From the NCBI RefSeq assembly GCF_900116235.1, contig NZ_FPAA01000005.1, positions 124,001-188,000 on the forward strand: 64,000 nucleotides of DNA. The letters run 5' to 3'. How positions within the stretch are numbered: the stretch's first letter is position 1; the number at the start of each line of letters is the position of its first letter. Below, one piece after another: positions 15,147 through 24,999 of this stretch. A model generated the notes under the pieces. That model worked only from the letters and a program-made list of their open reading frames with translations. It ran no database searches and was not told the DNA's origin. This DNA is from Marininema halotolerans (lineage in GTDB: Bacteria > Bacillota > Bacilli > Thermoactinomycetales > DSM-45169). The position numbers and the translations under genes are program-made.

Positions 15147-16160
15147 ATGAAAACGATGAAAGCCATGCAAGTCAATGCAGATCATCAATTTGAATTAGTT
15201 GAACGGGAGATTCCTGAACCGGGCTCAAATGAAGTCCGTGTGAAGGTGGAAGCTTGTGGGGTCTGCCACAGCGATGTCTTTATAAAGGAAGGGACTTATC
15301 CTGGGATTCGCTATCCAAGAGTACCGGGGCATGAAGTCACCGGTATCATCGATAAAGTGGGAGAAGGCGTTGATTCATGGACCGCTGGTCAACGAGTTGG
15401 TGTGGGGTGGCATGGGGGGCATTGTTTCACGTGTGATCCATGTCGCAGCGGAGATTTTGTAAATTGTATCAATAAAAAGGTGACTGGGATTAGCTATGAT
15501 GGGGGTTATCAAGAATATATGATCGCTCCCATCTCTGCACTTGCAATGGTCCCGGATGATTTATCTTTAGTGGAGGCAGCTCCCCTTCTTTGTGCAGGGG
15601 TTACGACATTTACAGCGATTCGTAATACGAGAGCGCGAGCAGGGGATCTAGTCGCAATTCAAGGTGTAGGCGGTTTAGGGCATTTGGCAATACAATACGC
15701 CAGTCGAATGGGAATGCGAACGGTTGCGGTCTCACGTGGACAAGAAAAGAAAGAGCTTGCCCAAAAATTAGGCGCTCATCATTACATTGATACGAAGGAA
15801 AACAATGGTGCAGAAGAGCTGCAAAAATTGGGTGGGGCCAAGGTGATTTTAGCAACCGCTCCCAATGGAAAAGCGATCGCGGAATTAGTGGATGGATTGG
15901 GATCCGATGGCGAACTTTGCATCGTGGCAGCAGGACCCGACACGATTGAAGTCGCCCCTGTGCAATTGATTCGTGGCAATCGCTCCATCAATGGGTGGAC
16001 CGTTGGTACGGGGAAGGATTCAGAGGATGCCCTTGATTTTAGTGCACTGACACAAAGTCTTCCGTTAATTGAAACCTTTCCGTTAGAAAAAGCGGCAGAA
16101 GCCTATGAACATATGATGAGTAATCAAGTACGTTTCCGAGCCGTTCTCACCATGAATTAA
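15147..16160 (+). CDS. Zinc-dependent alcohol dehydrogenase (AdhA-like)
   Basis: 337 residues. NAD-dependent medium-chain dehydrogenase that interconverts primary alcohols and aldehydes. CGVCHSD provides the catalytic zinc Cys, GHE (VPGHEV) the His/Glu, and HCFTCDPCRSGDFVNC the four structural-zinc cysteines. GVGGLGHLAIQYA is the Rossmann GxGxxG. I start it at the ATG at 15147, with AGGGG 5 bases upstream; an ATG at 15135 precedes that site. The length near 340 and motifs match the AdhA/AdhT type of Bacillus. It stands alone, with a terminator after it. Confidence 0.9.
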   Translation: MKTMKAMQVNADHQFELVEREIPEPGSNEVRVKVEACGVCHSDVFIKEGTYPGIRYPRVPGHEVTGIIDKVGEGVDSWTAGQRVGVGWHGGHCFTCDPCRSGDFVNCINKKVTGISYDGGYQEYMIAPISALAMVPDDLSLVEAAPLLCAGVTTFTAIRNTRARAGDLVAIQGVGGLGHLAIQYASRMGMRTVAVSRGQEKKELAQKLGAHHYIDTKENNGAEELQKLGGAKVILATAPNGKAIAELVDGLGSDGELCIVAAGPDTIEVAPVQLIRGNRSINGWTVGTGKDSEDALDFSALTQSLPLIETFPLEKAAEAYEHMMSNQVRFRAVLTMN

Positions 16161-16168
16161 AGATATGA

Positions 16169-16209
16169 AACAACACGTATCTCGGTAGAAGGGGACGTGT
16201 TGTTTTTTT
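16169..16209 (+). terminator. Terminator of the alcohol dehydrogenase gene
   Basis: A 10-bp stem AACAACACGT/ACGTGTTGTT with a 16-base loop, followed by seven T. Confidence 0.85.
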
Positions 16210-16256
16210 ATGTTATTTATCGCATTGGAGGGGGAATACAATGATGTTGGCTTGAT

Positions 16257-16272
16257 ATGAAAACGCTATCAT
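16257..16272 (+). promoter_or_regulatory. Candidate CcpA cre site
   Basis: ATGAAAACGCTATCAT fits the cre consensus WTGNAANCGNWNNCAW at every defined position, about 110 bases before the MDR gene. Catabolite control of that gene is an inference. Confidence 0.5.
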
Positions 16273-16380
16273 ACAATGATACGGTAAATTCTGACTTGTG
16301 ATACAGTGAGAAGAATGATTTCTTTCAGGCCTATTGGAGAGAACTCATATGTTTGTCATTGCTGAAAGGAGAGATAGAGA

Positions 16381-17415
16381 ATGAATGAAACAACGGCTCG
16401 TAATGAGAAAAACATGAGAGAACTGCTATTTGATCAACGTGGTGGGGTTCGGATGAATGAACGTCCAAAGGAGGCGCTTCAAGAGGGGCATGTTGCTGTG
16501 GATGTTCATTACTTTGGCATCAACTTTGCTGATTATCAAGCCTATTTTGGTAAATACCTAAACGCTCCCAAAGGTCCCTTTGTTCCAGGTTATGAGTTTT
16601 CTGGAGTGGTGACGGAATCGCGAGTAGCTGGACTGGAGGTTGGAGATGAGGTTTGGGGTGTAAACTCCATGGGATGCTATGCAGATCACTTGCATGTTCC
16701 TGGAGAGTTTTGTTTTAAAAAGCCCGAGAAAATGACCCTTGCAGAGGCGGGTGCATTTCCAGTCAATTATGCGACCGCTTATTATATTTTGGATTATATG
16801 GGGAACTTACAGCGGGATCATCGCTTATTGGTTCAATCCGCTGCGGGGGGTGTTGGGCGTGCCATGATGCAGATGGCCCAAAAAAGGGGAGCGAAGGTAA
16901 CGGCCCTGGTGGGGAGTGAGGAGAAGATTGCCACCCTCAAACAAGACTTCCCAGATGCTGAGGTGATCAACTATCGCCAGTCAGCGACCATCGACGATGC
17001 GCTGGGAGACCGTACCTTTGACTTGATTGCAGACCCACAAGGGGGACCCGGTTCGCGCAAGCTTTATCGGCGACTGCACCCCTTCGGGAAATTAATTACC
17101 TTTGGTGTTTCCAGTTCATTTTCGCAAGGAAATGGATTGACTCGGGCGATTGATCTTCTACGCTCTCCCTTTTTCCCAGTTTTAAGTCTATTAAGTCGAA
17201 ATGTCATGGTTGGCGGCATGAATTTAACAAAAGTATTTGAACATCCTGCTGCGTTGCAATATGCAGTATCTCCACTGCTTGATGGATTTAATAATGGGGA
17301 CTACTCCATTGAGATCTATAAAGAAGTGCCCTTCTCAGAGGAAGGAATACAAGAGGCTTATAAGGCCTTTGAAACCCGTGAAGTACAAGGGAAAATGATT
17401 GTCCGTGTAAGATAA
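16381..17415 (+). CDS. MDR-family quinone oxidoreductase-like protein (zinc-free)
   Basis: 344 residues of the medium-chain dehydrogenase/reductase superfamily, close to the quinone oxidoreductase and VAT-1 groups. Start MNETTARNEKNMRELLF follows GAAAGGAGAG. GINFADYQAYFGKY, then PGYEFSGVV, GDEVWGV, and the NADPH site LLVQSAAGGVGRAMMQMA are typical; the zinc-binding Cys clusters of alcohol dehydrogenases are missing. The C-terminal third (LLRSPFFPVLSLLSRNVMVGGMNL, then KEVPFSEEGIQEAYKAFETREVQGKMIV) is as in VAT-1-like reductases. Likely NADPH-dependent reduction of quinones or enones; substrate unknown. It may be under catabolite repression through the cre-like site upstream. Confidence 0.85.
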   Translation: MNETTARNEKNMRELLFDQRGGVRMNERPKEALQEGHVAVDVHYFGINFADYQAYFGKYLNAPKGPFVPGYEFSGVVTESRVAGLEVGDEVWGVNSMGCYADHLHVPGEFCFKKPEKMTLAEAGAFPVNYATAYYILDYMGNLQRDHRLLVQSAAGGVGRAMMQMAQKRGAKVTALVGSEEKIATLKQDFPDAEVINYRQSATIDDALGDRTFDLIADPQGGPGSRKLYRRLHPFGKLITFGVSSSFSQGNGLTRAIDLLRSPFFPVLSLLSRNVMVGGMNLTKVFEHPAALQYAVSPLLDGFNNGDYSIEIYKEVPFSEEGIQEAYKAFETREVQGKMIVRVR

Positions 17416-17537
17416 TTGATTTTTCCGTCTGGAGACGGAGTGGATATCCTCCATGCGTTCCTTATCGCTAGATGATCCATCCTTTATCCTTAGAGTAATC
17501 CATATGAATGGTGAAATACGGAAGGGATGGATTCATT

Positions 17538-18320
17538 GTGAAACGGACGCAAACCTTAACATCGATGTTGTCGGAAGTAGAGGATATCCAAATTGTTTTA
17601 CCACGAGGGGATATGTTGATTATTCAGGAAGACCGTGAAGATTTTGAGGTCAAATGTATCGGAGATCATCGTACCCAACTAACAATGGACCAGCAAGGGA
17701 AGGAATACCATGTCGATGTTTCTCGGAAGGGATTCATCCAGTGGATAACAGGTGCTGCACCAAAGTTGGAGATTCGTCTTCCTCAAACCTATCGCCATCG
17801 GTTGTCGGTAGAGATTCGTGCCGGACGGTTTAATTTCCAAGGGCTAAAAGAAGCAATGGAACCATCATTACGTGAATTGAAGATCAGAGTAGAGGCAGGC
17901 GATACACGGATTAATCATCTTCATGCAACCCGATTGATCCAACGTGTCGTCGCGGGGACGGTGAACCTGCACAAAGTACAGACGAAAAAAATGGAACTCG
18001 ATATCACAACGGGTACCGCTTATGTCAGTCAATGTACAGGTGGATTGGATGCGCATCTTACCACAGGGACACTTCATGCAGGGTGGTCAGAATTGACCGA
18101 ACCGATCAAAGCCCATGTCATGACAGGTGAGATTTTTCTAGATTTGCCTGAGGGAGCTCCTTACGGACTGGAAGCGAGAGCGCGGCTGGGACACGTGTAT
18201 TGCGGAAGCCAGATGGAGGAAGGTGCCCCAAGGGAACGCAAGGAAGTAAGGACGACACAAGGAGTGGAGGGGCATCTCGTATCCCTCAAGGTAGGTGCGG
18301 GTACCATTCATGTTGCCTAA
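17538..18320 (+). CDS. DUF4097-type beta-helical protein
   Basis: 260 residues from the GTG at 17538, preferred because GGAAGGGA lies 10 bases upstream; an ATG at 17508 has none. The protein has repeats of short beta strands ending in Gly: VEAGDTRINHLHATRL, VVAGTVNLHKVQTKKMELDITTGTAYVSQCTGGLDAHLTTGTLHAG, VMTGEIFL, VGAGTIHV. This is the pattern of the DUF4097 adhesin-like right-handed beta-helix. There is no signal peptide or membrane anchor, unlike many members, so it seems cytoplasmic. Function unknown. It follows the MDR gene after 122 bases without an obvious terminator. Confidence 0.72.
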   Translation: MKRTQTLTSMLSEVEDIQIVLPRGDMLIIQEDREDFEVKCIGDHRTQLTMDQQGKEYHVDVSRKGFIQWITGAAPKLEIRLPQTYRHRLSVEIRAGRFNFQGLKEAMEPSLRELKIRVEAGDTRINHLHATRLIQRVVAGTVNLHKVQTKKMELDITTGTAYVSQCTGGLDAHLTTGTLHAGWSELTEPIKAHVMTGEIFLDLPEGAPYGLEARARLGHVYCGSQMEEGAPRERKEVRTTQGVEGHLVSLKVGAGTIHVA

Positions 18321-18623
18321 GTAGAAGTAGACAGTGGTTTCGAAGAGAGCCGATGGAATTGTCGGCTATGATTTCTAATCTCGATTCAACCGGCCTTCCC
18401 AAGGGTAAACTCTTGCGAGGGCTTTTTACTTTGTCGTTATCTTTAGTACAATGAAGGGAACAGCACGATCATGGCAAGGGTACATTTTGATGGTCGTATA
18501 AAGAATGAGTGCTCGATCGAAAGAGGTTACTCCCTGTATCAGGCGATAAAGCTTTTCGATACTCATTCATTTTTAAATGAAGCACGTTCATCCTATCGAC
18601 GAGAGAGGGGACATTCTTGAACA
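18321..18623. other. Intergenic region upstream of pyc
   Basis: About 300 bases. TACAAT at about 18447 could be a -10 box, with only a weak -35. A short inverted stretch (TCATTTTTAAATGA) lies near 18567. GAGAGGGG before the pyc start is 13 bases away from the ATG, longer than usual. No RNA gene or coding frame is seen. Confidence 0.4.
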
Positions 18624-21600
18624 ATGCGTACATTTAACAAAGTGTTAGTAGCTAACCGAGGAGAAATTGCGATTCGTATTTTTCGGGCTTGTACGGAATT
18701 AGGGATTCGTACGGTTGCTTTGTATTCGGAGCAGGATCATACGGCACTCCATCGCTTTAAGGCGGATGAGGCTTACTTGATTGGTCAGGGAAAAGGTCCG
18801 GTGGAGGCGTATTTAGATATTGAAGGCATCATTGAAGTAGCCAAACGAAATGATGTGGATGCAATTCACCCCGGGTATGGATTATTATCAGAAAATGCGG
18901 AGTTTGCACGGCGTTGTGAAGAAGAGGGGATCGTTTTTATTGGTCCTTCTGCTGAACATATCCAGATGTTTGGGGATAAGGTGGATGCACGGGCAGCGGC
19001 GGTTGCGGCAGGAATCCCCGTCATTCCAGGAACACCTGAACCCATTGCTTCCTTGCAAGAGGCGATTCTTTTTGGGAAAGAACATGGCTATCCCATTATT
19101 ATTAAAGCGGCGTCCGGTGGCGGCGGTCGTGGGATGAGGATCGTACGCGAACAAGGAGAATTGGAGGAAGCGCTGGACCGTGCGCGTTCCGAGGCCCGTT
19201 CTGCATTTGGAAATACCGCAGTGTATATTGAGAAGTTTTTGGAGCAACCGAAACACATCGAAGTGCAAATCTTAGGAGATCACACGGGGAAAGTTCTGCA
19301 CCTGTTTGAGCGGGACTGCTCCATTCAGCGTCGCCACCAAAAGGTAGTGGAAGTAGCGCCGAGTGTTTCATTGCCGGATGATTTGCGTCTTCGCATCTGC
19401 AATGCAGCATTGGAGTTAATGAAAAATGCCGGTTATGTGAATGCGGGGACAGTGGAGTTTTTGGTTACACCGGATCATCAATTCTACTTTATTGAGGTCA
19501 ATCCACGGGTACAGGTTGAACATACCATTACTGAAATGATCACCGGGATTGATATTGTGCAAACCCAGATTCGTATCGCAGAAGGGTATGCCTTCCGGGA
19601 TCCTGAATTAGGAATCCCTTCTCAAGAAAACATTACGACCAATGGCTTTGCGATTCAGTGCCGGGTTACCACAGAGGATCCCAGACAAAACTTTGCGCCG
19701 GATACAGGACGATTGCTTGCCTATCGTTCAGGAGGTGGATTTGGGATTCGGCTCGATGTGGGTAATGCCTACCCGGGTGCAGACATTACGCCCCACTATG
19801 ATTCGTTGCTTGTAAAAGTCTCTTCTTGGGCACTAAACTTCAGCCAAGCTTCTAATAAAATGTTACGTACGTTGCGTGAGTTTCGCATTCGTGGGGTAAA
19901 AACCAATATTTCCTTCCTAGAGAATGTCGTGCAACACCCCGACTTTCTAAGTGGTGAATATGATACTTCCTTTATCGATAGCCGCCAGGAACTCTTCACC
20001 TATGCGAAAAAACGGGATCGGGGAACAAGACTGCTCAATTATATTGCCCAGACGGTGGTGAATGGTCATCCGGGCCTTCCTAAGGCTAAAAAACCCACCT
20101 TTGCGACTCCGCGAATTCCCCTAACATCGGTCAAACAACCCTATCCAAATGGGTCCAAACAGATCCTAGATCAATTAGGTCCTGATGAACTGGTAAAGTG
20201 GATTCAAAATGAAAAACGGTTACTATTAACCGATACGACCTTTCGGGATGCTCACCAATCCCTTTTTGCAACACGAGTGCGAACCCAGGATCTACTTCAG
20301 ATTTCTGAAGCTACAGGAAAACTTGCCTCGGGATTGTTCTCACTGGAAATGTGGGGGGGAGCTACCTTTGATACCAGTATGCGTTTCTTAAGTGAAGATC
20401 CTTGGGAACGGGTGCGACTCTTAAGAGAACGGGTTCCTAATGTTCTCTTCCAGATGCTTCTGCGAGGCGCGAATGCAGTGGGGTATACCAATTATCCCGA
20501 TAATGTCATCCAACGATTTGTACAGAAGTCTGCGGACACGGGCATTGATGTCTTCCGAATCTTTGATAGTCTCAACTGGACAGAGGGGATGGGAGTGGCC
20601 ATCGATGCCGTTCGCCAAGCGGATAAAGTCGCAGAAGCGACCCTTTGTTATACAGGGGATATCATGGATCCTAAGCGGGATAAGTACACCTTGCAATACT
20701 ATGTGCAGTTGGCGAAGGAATTGGAACGCATGGGCGCTCATATTCTTGCGATTAAGGATATGGCCGGTTTGTTAAAGCCCTACGCAGCGGAGAAATTGGT
20801 ACGAACCTTGAAACAGGAAGTCGGTCTTCCCATCCATCTACACACCCATGATACCAGTGGGAACCAAATGGCTACGCTGCTTAAGGCATACGAAGCGGGT
20901 GTGGATATCGTTGATGGGGCGATCAGTTCGATGTCAGGACTAACTTCTCAACCAAGTCTAAATGGTATTGTGGCGACCCTTGAAGGAATGGATCGAGGAA
21001 CCGAGTTAGATGCCTCTTCCCTGCAAAAGTTAGCCGATTACTGGGAGGATGTGCGTCGTTACTATGAAGGCTTTGAAAGTGATATTCAATCCTCGACGGC
21101 GGATGTATATCACCATGAGATGCCTGGTGGACAATACACGAATCTGCACCAACAGGCTAAGGGAGTGGGACTTGAAGCCGGCTGGGATCAGGTGAAGGAT
21201 ACCTATGCCACGGTGAATCGGATGTTTGGCGACATCATCAAAGTGACCCCCTCCTCCAAGGTCGTTGGGGATATGGCGCTCTTTATGGTTCGCAATAACT
21301 TGAGTGAGGCCGATGTATATGAGCAAGGGGAGCGCTTGGATTTTCCTGAGTCCGTGGTTCAATTCTTTCAGGGATATCTTGGACAGCCTCCAGGTGGATT
21401 TCCCGAGCGATTACAAAAAGTGGTCCTTAAAGGACGTGAACATATCACCTGTCGTCCAGGAAAGCTTTTGCCTGCGATTGATTTTGTAAAGGTGGAACAG
21501 GAACTATCGGAGAAGATTAATCGACCGGTGACGGAAGAGGATGTCCTGTCCTATATCATGTACCCCCAAGTCTTTTTAGATAAAGAACGGATTACCCAGG

Positions 21601-22070
21601 ATTATGGTGAAGTATCGGTGTTAGATACACCTACCTTCTTCTACGGTCTCCGACTGGGTGAAGAAGTGGCGGTTACCATTGAACAAGGAAAAACTCTGAT
21701 GGTTAAACTCATATCAGTAGGCGCTTTAGGGTCTGATGGTAAACGTACGGTGTACTTTGAGCTAAATGGTCAGCCTCGTGAAGTGACTGTAGCCGATTTA
21801 GCAGCAGAGATCACATCAGAAACCCGGCGAAAAGCGGATCGTACCGTCGAAGGAGAAATTGGGGCATCCATGCCAGGAAATGTACTCAAAGTTATGGTCG
21901 AACCAGGGGATGAAGTGAGAAAAGGAGAACACTTGATTGTGACCGAAGCGATGAAAATGGAGACGACGGTTCAGGCTCCTTTCTCGGGTACGATAAAAGC
22001 CATTTATGTCAAAGCTGGGGAGCCGATTGAAGCAGAAGATCTACTCCTTGAAATGGAACCCAAAAAATAA
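18624..22070 (+). CDS. pyc: Pyruvate carboxylase
   Basis: 1148 residues, the full length of the single-chain enzyme. It makes oxaloacetate from pyruvate, bicarbonate and ATP with biotin. Order: biotin carboxylase with ATP-grasp (residues 1-460: KVLVANRGEIAIRIFRA, SGGGGRGMRIV, EVNPRVQVEHTITE), carboxyltransferase TIM barrel (about 530-810: LLLTDTTFRDAHQSLFATRVR, ending with the metal-binding HLHTHDTSGN), conserved PYC domain, and a C-terminal biotin carrier with VTEAMKMETT, where K1111 is biotinylated. It is monocistronic, closed by a strong terminator. The main role is anaplerosis and gluconeogenesis. Confidence 0.98.
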   Translation: MRTFNKVLVANRGEIAIRIFRACTELGIRTVALYSEQDHTALHRFKADEAYLIGQGKGPVEAYLDIEGIIEVAKRNDVDAIHPGYGLLSENAEFARRCEEEGIVFIGPSAEHIQMFGDKVDARAAAVAAGIPVIPGTPEPIASLQEAILFGKEHGYPIIIKAASGGGGRGMRIVREQGELEEALDRARSEARSAFGNTAVYIEKFLEQPKHIEVQILGDHTGKVLHLFERDCSIQRRHQKVVEVAPSVSLPDDLRLRICNAALELMKNAGYVNAGTVEFLVTPDHQFYFIEVNPRVQVEHTITEMITGIDIVQTQIRIAEGYAFRDPELGIPSQENITTNGFAIQCRVTTEDPRQNFAPDTGRLLAYRSGGGFGIRLDVGNAYPGADITPHYDSLLVKVSSWALNFSQASNKMLRTLREFRIRGVKTNISFLENVVQHPDFLSGEYDTSFIDSRQELFTYAKKRDRGTRLLNYIAQTVVNGHPGLPKAKKPTFATPRIPLTSVKQPYPNGSKQILDQLGPDELVKWIQNEKRLLLTDTTFRDAHQSLFATRVRTQDLLQISEATGKLASGLFSLEMWGGATFDTSMRFLSEDPWERVRLLRERVPNVLFQMLLRGANAVGYTNYPDNVIQRFVQKSADTGIDVFRIFDSLNWTEGMGVAIDAVRQADKVAEATLCYTGDIMDPKRDKYTLQYYVQLAKELERMGAHILAIKDMAGLLKPYAAEKLVRTLKQEVGLPIHLHTHDTSGNQMATLLKAYEAGVDIVDGAISSMSGLTSQPSLNGIVATLEGMDRGTELDASSLQKLADYWEDVRRYYEGFESDIQSSTADVYHHEMPGGQYTNLHQQAKGVGLEAGWDQVKDTYATVNRMFGDIIKVTPSSKVVGDMALFMVRNNLSEADVYEQGERLDFPESVVQFFQGYLGQPPGGFPERLQKVVLKGREHITCRPGKLLPAIDFVKVEQELSEKINRPVTEEDVLSYIMYPQVFLDKERITQDYGEVSVLDTPTFFYGLRLGEEVAVTIEQGKTLMVKLISVGALGSDGKRTVYFELNGQPREVTVADLAAEITSETRRKADRTVEGEIGASMPGNVLKVMVEPGDEVRKGEHLIVTEAMKMETTVQAPFSGTIKAIYVKAGEPIEAEDLLLEMEPKK

Positions 22071-22192
22071 TGGATTAGGAAGCCTGTCGGTGTCATGGAA
22101 AGTTTGACAAGCATATGGTGTACAGGGTTCTGCGTTTGGCATCTTCCACTCTGTTCCCCTTGCTGGCATCCAAGGGGGAGGGCATCATTTTT

Positions 22193-22222
22193 AAAAGCGT
22201 CCCATCATGGGACGCTTTTTTT
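22193..22222. terminator. Terminator of pyc (also serves the convergent gene)
   Basis: A perfect 12-bp stem AAAAGCGTCCCA with its complement and a TCA loop, followed by further T on the plus strand. Confidence 0.92.
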
Positions 22223-22560
22223 TATGGGGTGTGATTGGTTGGTGTTTTGCAAACTCCCGACCAAGGTCCGTCACAGGGTGGGGGAGGCGGAGGGCAGCAA
22301 GTCTGGCACTGGCGGATTAACTGTTTGAGCATTTTCGTCGTATGTCGACTGGAACGATAGGTTTCCCAAAGCTGCCAAGGATCAACTGAACAGTATTCCT
22401 GTAGCACAGGGACAGGTACCGGATAGGGTACAGGTTCGGGTACAGGCTGAATGGGCGGCATTTGCGGCATGGGCATTTGGGGCATCGGTGCGGGTTGTGG
22501 CATTTCCGGTGCAGGCATCGGTGGAAGATTGTACTTCTTTTTGGGTCTACGTTCTGCCAT
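22222..22560 (-). CDS. Proline-rich, cysteine-containing coat-like protein
   Basis: 112 residues. A basic start (MAERRPKKKYNLPP) leads to a 35-residue stretch of Pro, Met, Gln, Val (PMPQMPMPQMPPIQPVPEPV, PYPVPVPV), a folded-looking middle (YCSVDPWQLWETYRSSRHTTKMLKQLIRQC) and a Cys/Pro tail (QTCCPPPPPPCDGPW). No signal peptide. AAGGAGTG precedes the ATG. Such Pro/Cys-rich small proteins in spore formers are often coat or crust components, held by disulfides; the assignment rests on composition only. The stop overlaps the pyc terminator. Confidence 0.6.
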   Translation of the reverse strand: MAERRPKKKYNLPPMPAPEMPQPAPMPQMPMPQMPPIQPVPEPVPYPVPVPVLQEYCSVDPWQLWETYRSSRHTTKMLKQLIRQCQTCCPPPPPPCDGPWSGVCKTPTNHTP

Positions 22561-22730
22561 GGCACAATCACTCCTTGTAGTTTTTTTGCCATGGTATCTT
22601 ATGCCCGTCTATCCGCGGTCGTAATGGGTCAAATGCCTGTTTTGTCGATGCTTAGCTTGAACCATGGTCGACTCAAGAAAGAACAGTCTGGTAAGATTGG
22701 AAGTAACAAAAGGTAAGGAGAGGGGCGTCC

Positions 22731-23159
22731 ATGACACCAAATCATTTCGATACGCGGCACCCCATTGTGTTATTTGATGGAGTTTGTAATGTGTGTAATG
22801 GTGCTGTACAGTGGATTATTCGTCATGATAAGCAAGGGAAATTTCATTTCGCATCATTACAATCGGAAGTGGCTGACGCTTTGAGTAAAGAACGTTCCTT
22901 GCCTTCGACTTTGCCAGATTCCATAATCCTGCTGGAGAATGGGAGGGTATCGATGGAATCAACGGCTGTGTTGCGGATATGCAGGGGGTTAGATGGCTGG
23001 TGGAAAGGGTTGTATGGGTTGATCCTGGTGCCTCGATTTATTCGTGATCGGATATATCGGTGGTTTGCCCGAAATCGTTACCGTTGGTTTGGTAAACAGG
23101 AAACCTGTATGATACCCACACCGGATATACGGAATCGGTTTTTGGATCAAAAAAACTAA
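22731..23159 (+). CDS. DCC-family thiol-disulfide oxidoreductase (YuxK-like, DUF393)
   Basis: 142 residues. The start HPIVLFDGVCNVCNGAVQWIIRHDKQGKFHFASLQS shows the DGVCxxC signature that names the DCC family, a thioredoxin-like fold with a CxxC pair. The rest (YRWFARNRYRWFGKQETCMIPTP) matches the family's aromatic C terminus. The substrate and partner are unknown. AAGGAGAGGGG precedes the ATG. Confidence 0.88.
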   Translation: MTPNHFDTRHPIVLFDGVCNVCNGAVQWIIRHDKQGKFHFASLQSEVADALSKERSLPSTLPDSIILLENGRVSMESTAVLRICRGLDGWWKGLYGLILVPRFIRDRIYRWFARNRYRWFGKQETCMIPTPDIRNRFLDQKN

Positions 23160-23160
23160 C

Positions 23161-23186
23161 CCCCTTCTCTATCAGTAGAGAAGGGG
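23161..23186. terminator. Hairpin downstream of DCC gene and of M36 protease gene
   Basis: Perfect 11-bp stem CCCCTTCTCTA/TAGAGAAGGGG with a TCAG loop. On the minus strand it is followed by TTAGTTTTTTTG, so it best serves the minus-strand protease gene. Confidence 0.7.
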
Positions 23187-23295
23187 AGATAGTCACAAGT
23201 GAAGTTTGCTAAGGTTATGGATTTGTGAAAAAAGGGTCGCTTTTTAGGTGTATGGTGGAAGATTTGAGGGTAGAGGTAGAGAACAAGTGGATTTT

Positions 23296-24822
23296 TTATT
23301 TAATTCCTCGAGCAGCAAATATCGCAGTGATTTTATCTTTATGTGCACTACCATAGAGGGAGGCATCCGCAGCTAGCATGCCTTTGTAACCATCACTAAA
23401 CGAGGCATTCGGAGTAAGGGACCAGTGGGATTGAAGGACAATTTTCGTGGCTGTATCGCGGCCGAAGGTGCTTGCCATATCATATAGCGCCTGGGACCAA
23501 ATTTCACCATCCGCATGGACTTCGCCTTCCCAATCGGCAGGGTAAACTTTGTTGTTATCCAAGCGACGGAGGCAAGGGGGATTACTTGAAGAGTAGGAAG
23601 TTGCATCCCATTCACCAACACATGCTTTACCATATGAGGAGGAAGAGGTTGCATCTTCGTAGGTGGCTCCTAGGAAATCACCGAAACCCTCACCCATGGC
23701 CCCGCCTTGAGAGGAGTTTCCAAAGCCAGGTACTTGATTATCTTGGATAGAATGACCGTATTCGTGGGTAATGATTCCTGCATCCTCTGCATCATCTACA
23801 CCACCAGAGCCGAAGGTGAGTTTCTTGTTAGAAGGATCGTAGTAGGAGTTATCATCGCTGATCGTATTTACATTCGCAGTAATGGAACGATTATTGATGT
23901 TGTTAAAGCCGAGGGATTGGATATACCGTTGCATGGTGTCGATGTGATAATATACCATGACATCTTCAAAGCTATTTTTAGCACGAGTATAGTTGAAGGT
24001 GTTGGTTGAAGAGTAAGTATTGGCTTTTGAAGAGATGGTGACATAGGATCCTTTGAGATATCCTGTTCCGTTTAACCCCAATAAGGATACCGTTTTTAAC
24101 TGATTGTTCAGTGCGGTACTATCCCTATCCCTGTTATCTGAAAAAGAGGAGGTGGCCCCATAGGATTCGAGGGGATTGGGTTGAAAAACTTTCCCTGTAC
24201 CGGTTGCTTCTTGGTTGAGGTTTTTCTTGGTTAAGACCTTCCCGTTTTCTGCATGGACATAAGTTTCCCAAGCACCATAGGGCTTGCTGGTATGGGATAC
24301 CACACGAACCACTGGAATGGCCTTTCCATCCTGAATGGTATACCCATAGTTTTGAGTGGCAGGAGCAGACTGATCCTTTTCCTTTGCACCAATTCGTTGC
24401 AGGGCTTTACTTTGAACGGCCTTCGCGGAAAGTTTGGATTTGATGGCGACAACTTCGTTATAGGGGGTGTAATCCGAGACGACAAGTTTTGCTTTTCCCT
24501 GAGGAGAGACCGTAACGGTGACTTGTTTCGTAAAGACAGGGTGATTATTAATCGTTTCTTGATAACGTACATAGGAAGCGGCTTTGGTTCGGATGGTGGT
24601 GACATACTTTAAATCGGATAGATTTTTTTTCAGTTGATATTTCGTTGCGTGTTTTTTCAGAAAGTTGTCGGCGGCCTTTTTTATTTGACTGGATGAGGCA
24701 ATGCCTACCTTTTTTGATGCGTCTCCCTTTGCAGCAAAGGTTCCTGGAGCAGCCATTGTCAATGAAAGGACGGAGCAGACGGACACAATTAAAGCCAATC
24801 GAAAGCCTTTTTTATGAACCAA
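23296..24822 (-). CDS. Secreted M36-type (fungalysin-like) metalloprotease, paralogue 1
   Basis: 508 residues. A signal peptide (ALIVSVCSVLSLTMAAPGTFAA) is followed by an FTP-type inhibitory propeptide (about residues 45-200: YVRYQETINNHPVFTKQVTVTV, PVVRVVSHTSKPYGAWETYVHAENGKVL) and a catalytic domain. The zinc site is HEYGHS at residues 353-357, with E378 in GEGFGDFLG as third ligand, as in the M36 family. Two cysteines (ACVGEW, NPPCLRR) may form a disulfide. The TTG start at 24822 follows GGGGGG by 7 bases. The gene is a close full-length paralogue of the one starting at 26595. Role: extracellular protein breakdown. Confidence 0.88.
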   Translation of the reverse strand: MVHKKGFRLALIVSVCSVLSLTMAAPGTFAAKGDASKKVGIASSSQIKKAADNFLKKHATKYQLKKNLSDLKYVTTIRTKAASYVRYQETINNHPVFTKQVTVTVSPQGKAKLVVSDYTPYNEVVAIKSKLSAKAVQSKALQRIGAKEKDQSAPATQNYGYTIQDGKAIPVVRVVSHTSKPYGAWETYVHAENGKVLTKKNLNQEATGTGKVFQPNPLESYGATSSFSDNRDRDSTALNNQLKTVSLLGLNGTGYLKGSYVTISSKANTYSSTNTFNYTRAKNSFEDVMVYYHIDTMQRYIQSLGFNNINNRSITANVNTISDDNSYYDPSNKKLTFGSGGVDDAEDAGIITHEYGHSIQDNQVPGFGNSSQGGAMGEGFGDFLGATYEDATSSSSYGKACVGEWDATSYSSSNPPCLRRLDNNKVYPADWEGEVHADGEIWSQALYDMASTFGRDTATKIVLQSHWSLTPNASFSDGYKGMLAADASLYGSAHKDKITAIFAARGIK

Positions 24823-24999
24823 GGTCGAGCCCCCCTAATCTTAATTTTCAAAAATATTTTACAATTATACGAGTCTATTAGCAATAGCTTACGAGAGTAT
24901 TTTGAAAATTTTTTTGCTAGTTTCACATGGTCGCGTATGATGAAAGCCTACTTTTTTCAATCGTGATAAGGTGGGAGAGGCATCTTCTTATTAAAGAAT

